A stretch of DNA of 64,000 bases from an uncultured Prochlorococcus sp. (GTDB taxonomy: Bacteria; Cyanobacteriota; Cyanobacteriia; PCC-6307; Cyanobiaceae). The position numbers were made by a program, and so were the translations under genes. A model generated the notes under the pieces. That model did not search any database. It was not told where the DNA came from and worked only from the letters and a program-made list of their open reading frames with translations. Shown in pieces: positions 32,034-39,721 of the stretch; the stretch's first letter is position 1, and the number at the start of each line of letters is the position of its first letter. The stretch lies in contig CACAXS010000001.1 in the NCBI GenBank assembly GCA_902536545.1, positions 52,233 through 116,232 on the forward strand, read 5' to 3'.

Positions 32034-33824
32034 TCATTTTTTTTCATTCCAAACTTTCAAAATTTCTCTAGCCATAGGCAGTGCATGAACAGATCCCCCA
32101 CCAGGAGTATTTTGTGCAAAAGCAACTATAAGTAATTCACTTTTTTCAGAAGGAGTAAAGCAAACGAACCAAGCGTGATCTAATCCACCTTCACCATCTT
32201 CAGCAGTTCCAGTTTTGCCTGAAACTGGAGGTAAGTTTGAAACTCCATATTTAATTGATACTCCTGTGCCAGACTCCACTACTTTCCTGAGACCACTTTT
32301 TATCAACTGAATATTATTTGAATCAATATCAATTTTAATAAGTTTTTTATCTGAAAAATTTTCTTTATCTTTTTTAACTAAATGAGGAGTAACTAGATAA
32401 CCTCCATTTGCAATTGCAGCATATGCTCTAGCTATTTGAATAGGAGTAACTTGTACAACAAATTGTCCAATAGACATACTCGCAATATCCTCTGGAACCC
32501 AAGGGGTGCTTCCCGGTTGCCCCCATCCTCTGCCTTCTTTAGCCCATTCACTACTAGCTACTAATCCTGTGTTTTCTTGTTCAGAAATTTCAATTCCAGA
32601 TAAAGAATTAAAACCAAGCTTTCGTGAGACCTTATGAATTTCATCAACTCCTACTCCATAACCTACTTGATAAAAAAATGTATTACTAGAAACTCTTAAA
32701 GCATCTTCATAACCTATTACCCCAAAGCCTAAATCATTATGCTCTCTAAAACATTGGCTCCCATAAGTTATACATGGTTTCGTATTTAACATAGTTTCTC
32801 TAGGGAATTTTCCACTTTCCAAGCCAGCTAAAGCCGTTACAATTTTCCAAACGCTTCCTGGATCGTAGGCATTTAATGCTCTATTAAATAATGGTTTATC
32901 AGGAGAATTAAAAAGATTATTATATTCTTTATCAGGTTTAAAATCCTTTGAGAAAAAATTTAAATCAAATGTAGGTTTACTTGCCATTGCTCTTATTGCA
33001 CCATCTCTTGGATCAATTACTATTATGGCTCCAGCTTTTTTATCTTTAAGAACTTCCTCAGCAACTAATTGCAGATTAAGGTCAATTGTTAGTTCAATAT
33101 CATTACCTTGTACTGGAGGTCTTATACCCAATGATCTTTGAAATTTTCCTAAAGAATTTACTTCAACCATTTCTCCACCCCATTCACCTCTTATAAAATC
33201 TTCATAAACATATTCAATTCCAGTTCTACCGATTAAGTCATTTAATTTATAACCATTCTTAGATAAGAATTTATATTCTAATTCAGTAATTGGCTGAGTA
33301 TAACCAATTACATGTGCAGCAAGAGATCTATAAGGATAATTTCTAATTAATTTGGAAGCTATTTCAAAACTAGTTAAATTACCTTCATTCTCCTTAAATT
33401 TTATTAATTGATCTACATTTAAATCATCAAGAATAATTACTGAAAGTTTCTGATTTTTTAGACCATCATCATATTTTTTTTGAAGTATATTACTATCAAT
33501 ATTTAACAGGTTAGAAATACTTGATTTATGTTTTTCCCAATTGCTTTTATTAACAGATTGGGGCTTTATTATTAAAGAATATTTAACTCTACTATCTGCT
33601 AAAACATAACCATTTTTATCTAGTATTCTTCCACGTATTGGCTGTGAAGCAATAAGTCTGATCCTATTCTCATCAGACATCTTCTTATAAGATTCATAAT
33701 TTAATAGTTGTAAAAAAATTAACCTAAATAGAATCAATAAAAATGATATTGAAGAAAAAATTAGTAAGACTAAAGGTTCTCTCTTTAATGAAATAAGTTT
33801 TTTATTAGGACTTTTTTTTATCAA
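32034..33824 (-). CDS. mrdA: Penicillin-binding protein 2 (peptidoglycan transpeptidase)
   Basis: DPGSVWKI, SSNT and KTGTAE transpeptidase motifs; N-terminal TM. Confidence 0.92.
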   Translation of the reverse strand: MIKKSPNKKLISLKREPLVLLIFSSISFLLILFRLIFLQLLNYESYKKMSDENRIRLIASQPIRGRILDKNGYVLADSRVKYSLIIKPQSVNKSNWEKHKSSISNLLNIDSNILQKKYDDGLKNQKLSVIILDDLNVDQLIKFKENEGNLTSFEIASKLIRNYPYRSLAAHVIGYTQPITELEYKFLSKNGYKLNDLIGRTGIEYVYEDFIRGEWGGEMVEVNSLGKFQRSLGIRPPVQGNDIELTIDLNLQLVAEEVLKDKKAGAIIVIDPRDGAIRAMASKPTFDLNFFSKDFKPDKEYNNLFNSPDKPLFNRALNAYDPGSVWKIVTALAGLESGKFPRETMLNTKPCITYGSQCFREHNDLGFGVIGYEDALRVSSNTFFYQVGYGVGVDEIHKVSRKLGFNSLSGIEISEQENTGLVASSEWAKEGRGWGQPGSTPWVPEDIASMSIGQFVVQVTPIQIARAYAAIANGGYLVTPHLVKKDKENFSDKKLIKIDIDSNNIQLIKSGLRKVVESGTGVSIKYGVSNLPPVSGKTGTAEDGEGGLDHAWFVCFTPSEKSELLIVAFAQNTPGGGSVHALPMAREILKVWNEKK

Positions 33825-33835
33825 AAATATAAATT

Positions 33836-33979
33836 TTATTTAAATATTGTTTTTTCTAATAAAGCAATGGTTGATTTTATCTCATTTAGTCTAGTGATTA
33901 AATCCTTATAGTCACTTTCTTCATTGATGAGATTAAACTCATTATTATCGATATTATTTGAATTTAAATTTTCGCTCAT
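33836..33979 (-). CDS. 47-aa acidic small protein (not in the ORF track)
   Basis: MSENLNSNNIDNNEFNLINEESDYKDLITRLNEIKSTIALLEKTIFK read directly. Confidence 0.5.
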   Translation of the reverse strand: MSENLNSNNIDNNEFNLINEESDYKDLITRLNEIKSTIALLEKTIFK

Positions 33980-34083
33980 AGAACTTATACTTTTAGGAAA
34001 TTTTTTCAATTAGTAGAATTCTAAATAATAAATTTATTTTTTCAAAATTTTATTAACTTAGATACTTAAAAAAAATCAAAAAA

Positions 34084-34692
34084 TTAATTTAATTGTTCTA
34101 TATTTTGTTCAAAATAAGGATTACAACTATTTTTTGATATCCCTAAAGACCATCCAATAAATGAAGAAATAAATATTGTGACAATTAAAGGCAAAATGGC
34201 TTGTTGAGTATTTACTAGACTGAACCATTCACTCCAGCTACTATAAAATCTTTCTCTTTGAAATTTTCTTTTTTCATTTTCTAGCAATCTCGCTTTTTTA
34301 GCGAACGATTTTGTAACCCACTTTTCGAAAGGAATCTTTTTTATTATAGCCATTTTTCTCTCCACTTCTAATAATTGTCCTGAACTAAGATAAGGGTGAA
34401 ATGTACTTATCAATTCCAGAGTTTTTAAAAACATCTCAACAGTTGCATCTTTTATGAGCTTTTGCTCATGGCTTAAATCAGCCCACTCTATTTCTGGATA
34501 AAAACGGTTCCTGTTTGGTGAGATTTGATCCTCTGACATTTGACCAGGCTCTCTAAGCCATCTATTAGTATTTTCGTCAAATCTCCGCCAATATAGAAAA
34601 GGATTAATAAAAATTGTTTTGCCAGATACCTTGACTACATCTTGTTGCAGATGATTAGTTATCTTTCTTTCAGAATTTTTTGATTTTATCAA
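34084..34692 (-). CDS. Conserved hypothetical protein with C-terminal TM
   Basis: 202-aa ORF; hydrophobic segment ILPLIVTIFISSFIGWSLGIS. Confidence 0.7.
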   Translation of the reverse strand: MIKSKNSERKITNHLQQDVVKVSGKTIFINPFLYWRRFDENTNRWLREPGQMSEDQISPNRNRFYPEIEWADLSHEQKLIKDATVEMFLKTLELISTFHPYLSSGQLLEVERKMAIIKKIPFEKWVTKSFAKKARLLENEKRKFQRERFYSSWSEWFSLVNTQQAILPLIVTIFISSFIGWSLGISKNSCNPYFEQNIEQLN

Positions 34693-34771
34693 AAGCCTTA
34701 ATTAATAATCTAATTAAAGATTATCTTTTATTCACTATTTTTCCAGAGATATATAAATTATCATATTAATA

Positions 34772-35485
34772 TTAAGTTAAAGATAACTGCCAACGCTTCT
34801 TTAAATAATTACAGTATTCACAATGTAAGGAGGGTTTGGGAAAATCATCCGAACGTAATAAATTGACCGTATCAATTATCTTATTTTCTACCCATGAAGT
34901 AGAACAATCTAATTTAATTAGATGTAAGTCAAAATTTAATTGGTTATTAAAAAACTCTTCATTTTTCTTGCCGTTGAAATATAAAAGATAAGCTTCTTTA
35001 GCCACTTGGAAACCGTTTTTTTTAAACAACCACTGATACATTTCTAACTGTCTTTTATAAGCTTTTGCATATTCGTATTTATTAAAAGTCTCAAGCCAAT
35101 CAAAATTATTTCTAGATGTTGCTTTTACATCAACGATAATAAGATGACCATTTTTTTTCTGCCAAACATCATCTACAGCTCCACCAAAGTCATAGTTGTG
35201 TTCAATTGATTTATATCTTATCCCTTGAAAATTACTTCTCCAACGTTCTAAATCTTTGTGTTTGAAAGGAACAGCATCAATTTCATATTCAATAAATAAA
35301 GGATGCGGCTCCTGAATTTTTCTATAAAAATCAAATTCATTTTTACATAAATTATCTACAGCTATATTTAAGGTAAATGGCAACGATGGTGGTTTTATTT
35401 GATATTTTTTGTCCAGTACACAACATCTTGGACAATTAAGATATTTCTCAACTGTAGATCGACTTAATTTAATAATATTAGGCAT
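34772..35485 (-). CDS. PD-(D/E)XK superfamily nuclease (RecB/Cas4-like) with Cys motifs
   Basis: GGAVDDVW...LIIVDVKATS core; LNCPRCC N-terminus and HCEYC C-terminus. Confidence 0.72.
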   Translation of the reverse strand: MPNIIKLSRSTVEKYLNCPRCCVLDKKYQIKPPSLPFTLNIAVDNLCKNEFDFYRKIQEPHPLFIEYEIDAVPFKHKDLERWRSNFQGIRYKSIEHNYDFGGAVDDVWQKKNGHLIIVDVKATSRNNFDWLETFNKYEYAKAYKRQLEMYQWLFKKNGFQVAKEAYLLYFNGKKNEEFFNNQLNFDLHLIKLDCSTSWVENKIIDTVNLLRSDDFPKPSLHCEYCNYLKKRWQLSLT

Positions 35486-35550
35486 TACATTTTAAATCTC
35501 ATTTAAAAATTCCTTGCTTAAATAAAAAACTTTTTTTTAAAGTTGAAGAC

Positions 35551-35571
35551 TTACTACCACTCAATAGAACC
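35551..35571 (+). repeat. guaA 3'-end-like core A
   Basis: TTACTACCACTCAATAGAACC. Confidence 0.7.
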
Positions 35572-35629
35572 TCTTGATTTTGAACCTTGAAACTCATTAA
35601 TATCATTAAATTTGTAAAAGTAAAATTTT

Positions 35630-35651
35630 CACGTAAAACCCTCATAAAACC
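35630..35651 (+). repeat. Paired arm repeat, scar element 4
   Basis: CACGTAAAACC CTCATAAAACC. Confidence 0.65.
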
Positions 35652-35689
35652 AAAAAGTTCCATTATTAATGAAATAAGGCAATTTTCCG

Positions 35690-35710
35690 TCACTCCCACT
35701 CAATGGTTCC
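35690..35710 (+). repeat. guaA 3'-end-like core B
   Basis: TCACTCCCACTCAATGGTTCC. Confidence 0.8.
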
Positions 35711-35769
35711 ACCCAATTTTGATGCTTCAAAGTCGTTGGTATCATTGACTTGAGTGATGGCACTATTCT

Positions 35770-35791
35770 CACGTAAAACCCAAGTAAAACT
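35770..35791 (+). repeat. Paired arm repeat, element 3 distal
   Basis: CACGTAAAACC CAAGTAAAACT. Confidence 0.7.
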
Positions 35792-35861
35792 GATTAACTC
35801 CATTCTTTATACTTTGCGTTGTAATTAGATGAACTAATTGTAGAGAATACATTTTTTATTT

Positions 35862-36335
35862 TCAACATTGATCTCCAACCACTTCCACTGCATTTTCATA
35901 ACCTAAGTCAGATGATTTTCTATAGTCAAAGCAAGCACCATTTAAATCACCAATATTTTCCTTTGCAATCCCGCGCATATAAAATGCTTCAGCATCCTGA
36001 GAATCCAAATTTATTACTTTAGTAAAATCAAAAATGCCGCCATAATCATCTCCTAAACTTATTTTTAACCAACCGCGATTATAGTAAGCATCTAAATAAT
36101 CAGAATCTAACTCTATTGCTTTAGTAAAATCTGAAATTGCACCGTAATAATCTTCTGCCTTTTTTTTCTCTACTCCCCGCTTAAAATAAAAATTGGCACT
36201 TTCTGCTTTTAACTTCTCTGGGAAAGAAACCATTAATCCTGCAGAAGAAAAAAATATACCGGTTTTAATAATTAAAGGTTGACCTAATGGAAGGAAACAT
36301 AATATTGCAGCAATAAAAGTAGTTTGTTTTTTCAT
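35862..36335 (-). CDS. Secreted TPR-repeat protein (element 3 cargo)
   Basis: Hydrophobic N-terminus; TPR units DYYGAISDFTKAIELDSDYLDAYYNRG; GACFDYRKSSDLG...C tail. Confidence 0.85.
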   Translation of the reverse strand: MKKQTTFIAAILCFLPLGQPLIIKTGIFFSSAGLMVSFPEKLKAESANFYFKRGVEKKKAEDYYGAISDFTKAIELDSDYLDAYYNRGWLKISLGDDYGGIFDFTKVINLDSQDAEAFYMRGIAKENIGDLNGACFDYRKSSDLGYENAVEVVGDQC

Positions 36336-36419
36336 GTCAAAATTTACTTTTAATCAATATACCAACTGTAGAGAAAACAGACTTTCTACGATTTCTCTTA
36401 AGAGATAGCGACAAGATGC

Positions 36420-36512
36420 CACGTAAAACCCACGTAAAACCGCACTATATTTTATCGCCCAAAAGCGCTGCTATGACATAAGCATAATTTTAACTATATC
36501 TCACGTAAAACC
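36420..36512 (+). repeat. Arm repeats, element 3 proximal (pair at 36420-36441, single at 36502-36512)
   Basis: CACGTAAAACC CACGTAAAACC; CACGTAAAACC. Confidence 0.75.
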
Positions 36513-36549
36513 GATTAATTCAGGTTATAACTAGGTTCTTAAAATTTGT

Positions 36550-36570
36550 TTATTCCCACTCAATGGTTCC
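36550..36570 (+). repeat. guaA 3'-end-like core C
   Basis: TTATTCCCACTCAATGGTTCC. Confidence 0.8.
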
Positions 36571-36629
36571 ACCCAATTTTGATGCTTCAAAGTCATTGGT
36601 ATCATTGACTTCTGTGAAATAAAAATTCT

Positions 36630-36651
36630 CATGACAAACCCGTGACAAACC
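36630..36651 (+). repeat. Paired arm repeat, element 2 distal
   Basis: CATGACAAACC CGTGACAAACC. Confidence 0.75.
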
Positions 36652-36718
36652 GATAACTTCAATTCTTAATACTTCTCCCCGTAATTAGATGAACTAATTG
36701 TAGAGAATACATTTTTTT

Positions 36719-37096
36719 CTAACACCATTTTTTAAAATTCTTTTTTAATGGTGGTCCTCCACCACCAAAAGATAATGCTTTCTGCCAATCAACACATCCC
36801 CCTTTTTGATCTCCTGAAAGAAATTTCTCGTAACCCCTACCTTCATAAGCGAGAGGATTCATAGGTTCAATTTCTATTGCCATCGTATAAGCAGCAAGAG
36901 CAGCATCTTTCTCACCTTTTTCTGATTTATTTAATGCTTTTTGTAAATAAAAATTATAAGTATCTGCATTTACTTTTTCAGGAACAGAAAGTATCAATCC
37001 TGGCGTGGATAAAACTAAACCAGTTTTAATAATTAATGGATTCCCTAGTGGAATTAAAGATAATATTGCACCAATAAAAGCAGTTCGTTTTCTCAT
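36719..37096 (-). CDS. Secreted TPR-repeat protein (element 2 cargo)
   Basis: N-terminus homologous to 35862..36335 product (PLGxPLIIKTG...PEK); GGCVDWQKALSFG...KKWC tail. Confidence 0.82.
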   Translation of the reverse strand: MRKRTAFIGAILSLIPLGNPLIIKTGLVLSTPGLILSVPEKVNADTYNFYLQKALNKSEKGEKDAALAAYTMAIEIEPMNPLAYEGRGYEKFLSGDQKGGCVDWQKALSFGGGGPPLKKNFKKWC

Positions 37097-37180
37097 ATAA
37101 AAATTTTCTTTTAATCAATATACCAACTGTAGAGAAAATAGACTTTATACGATTTCCTTTAAGAGAGAAGCAAAAGTGTT

Positions 37181-37263
37181 CGTGACAAACCCGTGACAAA
37201 CAGAGGGGTTGAAATCCCAGTAATTCCGTTACAATATCATACGTGACAAACTCGTGACAAACC
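37181..37263 (+). repeat. Two paired arm repeats, element 2 proximal
   Basis: CGTGACAAACC CGTGACAAAC (37181) and CGTGACAAACT CGTGACAAACC (37242). Confidence 0.78.
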
Positions 37264-37301
37264 GCAAAAATGAGGATATAACTACAATCTGACCCTATAA
37301 T

Positions 37302-37322
37302 TTATTCCCACTCAATAGTACC
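37302..37322 (+). repeat. guaA 3'-end-like core D
   Basis: TTATTCCCACTCAATAGTACC. Confidence 0.8.
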
Positions 37323-37389
37323 GCCAAAAGTTGCATATAAAAACACAGTCATAGCAATGTATTTGAGCATATTATAACACGTATTTTCC

Positions 37390-37411
37390 CACGTGAAACC
37401 CACGTGAAACC
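37390..37411 (+). repeat. Paired arm repeat, element 1 distal
   Basis: CACGTGAAACC CACGTGAAACC. Confidence 0.78.
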
Positions 37412-37480
37412 TCTATTTTTTATACTTTTTGAAATAAAATAAACATTTAATTAAAATTAAAGGAATATAAATTTGAAGTA

Positions 37481-38806
37481 ATGATCAATTTTTTTAGATC
37501 AAATAAAAAAAGAGATTTTATTGCTTATTGGGATTTAACTAAATTCGAAGAATTATTAAGCAAAGGAATAGAAGTTGGCAGTGATTATTTCTTCTTAATT
37601 AAATGTATTGAAAATATTTGTTTGTTTGTTAGAGAATCAGATTTTGAAGGTACTAAAGTTTTTGAAAGGGAGGATAAAGAATTAAAAATAAATGCCGAAG
37701 GATTCGATGATGATAGAACTTTTGATTTAAATGATAAAAAAAGAAAGATTGAGTTTGATCGTCTTTGTTTTGAGGCTTCAAAATTATATGAAGGTGATCT
37801 TTGTGAATGGTTTCACTTAACTAATCAGTTACTTTTAGAGGTTAAAGAGAGAATTAAAGAAGGATATACAAAATTAGAGATGACTATAAAACCTTTAGAG
37901 GAAGTTGTTGATAAAAAATATAAAGATTTTGTTGGGAGTTCAAAAAAAAGCTTTGTATCTCACCCAGAACCAATTACATATGGTGGCTCCTGTCCAGAAA
38001 GTATTTTTAAAGCAAATATAGTTGTCTCTTATGTAAAATCATCATCTTCTCAAGAATTAAATACTGAATATGAAGGGAAGCCTCTTTTTGTAAACTCTGA
38101 GTTAGCGGAAGAAATTATTTCCAATAATAATATTAGAAAGTTAGAAGAAAAATTCTATGATCTTTGTAGGAAGGCTAAATCAGAAGAAAGTGATAACAAT
38201 TATGAGCAGGGTATTTCTCTTTATTCTCAGGCAATTGATTTAGTTGGTATTTGGTCTTTCAGTGCAGGTGCTTTATTTTGTAGAGCAAGACTATTTAGAA
38301 AAATTAACCAATTCGATAATGCAATAAAAGACTACGATCAATTTATAAAATATAAACCTGATGATTTTAGAGGATATATCAATAGAGGAATCGTTAACTT
38401 AGAAAAAAAGGATTTTGAAAATTCCTTAGTTGATCTAAGTAAAGGTTTAGAAATTAATCCCAATGACCAAATTGGTCATAGTTTTATGGCAGATTTAAAA
38501 AAAGAATTAGGAAATTTAGAGGAAGCAATACTAAGTATGGAAAAAGCGATTAAAATAGATCCCAAAAATGGATATTACTTTCAAAAAAAAGGACGGCTTT
38601 ATTGTGACTTAGATAATTATGAAAAAGCGGAAAAAGATTTTACAAAAGCAATTGAACTTGGTGAAAATGATTCAGTAATTTATTATTTGAGAGGAATGTC
38701 AAGAAGATTAACTGAAGATAGTAAAGGTGCTTGTAAAGATTGGAAGAAAGCAGCAGAGCTTGGAGACAAAGATTCGGAAGAATTATTAAAGAAATATTGT
38801 TCTTAA
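37481..38806 (+). CDS. TPR-repeat protein with unknown N-terminal domain (element 1 cargo)
   Basis: Multiple TPRs; GACKDWKKAAELGDKDSEELLKKYC C-terminus. Confidence 0.88.
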   Translation: MINFFRSNKKRDFIAYWDLTKFEELLSKGIEVGSDYFFLIKCIENICLFVRESDFEGTKVFEREDKELKINAEGFDDDRTFDLNDKKRKIEFDRLCFEASKLYEGDLCEWFHLTNQLLLEVKERIKEGYTKLEMTIKPLEEVVDKKYKDFVGSSKKSFVSHPEPITYGGSCPESIFKANIVVSYVKSSSSQELNTEYEGKPLFVNSELAEEIISNNNIRKLEEKFYDLCRKAKSEESDNNYEQGISLYSQAIDLVGIWSFSAGALFCRARLFRKINQFDNAIKDYDQFIKYKPDDFRGYINRGIVNLEKKDFENSLVDLSKGLEINPNDQIGHSFMADLKKELGNLEEAILSMEKAIKIDPKNGYYFQKKGRLYCDLDNYEKAEKDFTKAIELGENDSVIYYLRGMSRRLTEDSKGACKDWKKAAELGDKDSEELLKKYCS

Positions 38807-38859
38807 ATACTTGTTAGATAAAAGCTTCAGCCTTATCATTTTGCTCAATAGGTGAAACA

Positions 38860-39057
38860 ATGAAAAAAAATAATGAGAAATTAATAAAGTTTTTAGTTTG
38901 TTATTTCAGTGGTTTAATGCTTATAAGAATCGCAGTATGGATCTGGAATTTACCTGAAACTATAAATGATGGCTTTGATTATTTTGCAATAGTATTTTGC
39001 GTACTTGCTTTGGGTTTATTTTTTGAACCATTTAGACCTGATAAGAAAAAGTGGTAA
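38860..39057 (+). CDS. Small two-TM hypothetical protein (element 1 cargo)
   Basis: 65-aa ORF, two hydrophobic segments. Confidence 0.6.
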   Translation: MKKNNEKLIKFLVCYFSGLMLIRIAVWIWNLPETINDGFDYFAIVFCVLALGLFFEPFRPDKKKW

Positions 39058-39099
39058 AGGGAAGTTTTAACTCTTATTATTTTTTTATTAGGTGAGTAA

Positions 39100-39609
39100 A
39101 TGAAACCTGTTTCAAATAATGCTTTTAGTGATGTATTAATTAATTATGCAGATTCTCTTTGGGATACAACATTGCCTAATGGATTAACAGAACCAGCTAC
39201 TATAATTTCAATTTTGAATATTGGATACTTTGTAGATCCAGAGAGACATAACTTAGATAATTTTAAAAATTTTCTTGATGATATGGTTTTGAAAATGTAT
39301 AAAAATACTTCATCAGTTGAGCAACTGCAAAAATATTTAAAATTCAAAATTGCTCAATTGCCAGAAAATGGAAAAGCTGTTTGGTGGAAAATTGGAGAAG
39401 GATGGGAAATACAGGAAACAGGGCAAAAAGGCGATTGTTATTATCCAGATTCTGAATCTTTCCTAAAGAGTGTTGATTATAATTTTGTAGTTCAAACAGT
39501 AAAAAAATGCTGGGAAAGAGCTTGTTCTGAAGGAGAATTATTCCCAGAAGGCGAGGCGGTGAAAGATTATGCAAAAAACTTTACTGGTAATAGTGAGTTT
39601 ATAGGATGA
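39100..39609 (+). CDS. Hypothetical protein (element 1 cargo)
   Basis: 169-aa ORF preceded by AGGTGAG RBS-like sequence. Confidence 0.68.
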   Translation: MKPVSNNAFSDVLINYADSLWDTTLPNGLTEPATIISILNIGYFVDPERHNLDNFKNFLDDMVLKMYKNTSSVEQLQKYLKFKIAQLPENGKAVWWKIGEGWEIQETGQKGDCYYPDSESFLKSVDYNFVVQTVKKCWERACSEGELFPEGEAVKDYAKNFTGNSEFIG

Positions 39610-39661
39610 AAATATCAAAAAAATAATTAAACTTTAAGCCGTTAGAAACTCATATTAAATC

Positions 39662-39683
39662 TACGTGAAACCCACGTGAAACC
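39662..39683 (+). repeat. Paired arm repeat, element 1 proximal
   Basis: TACGTGAAACC CACGTGAAACC, 38 bp from the guaA core. Confidence 0.78.
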
Positions 39684-39721
39684 TTATTTTTAAGTCTATA
39701 ACTTGGTTTTAGCCAATTTTT

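Noticed and set aside
35499-35699. 66-aa minus-strand ORF (MGVTENCLISL...)
   Set aside because: Reads through the degraded, frameshifted copy A of the att-end module; treated as remnant rather than a gene.
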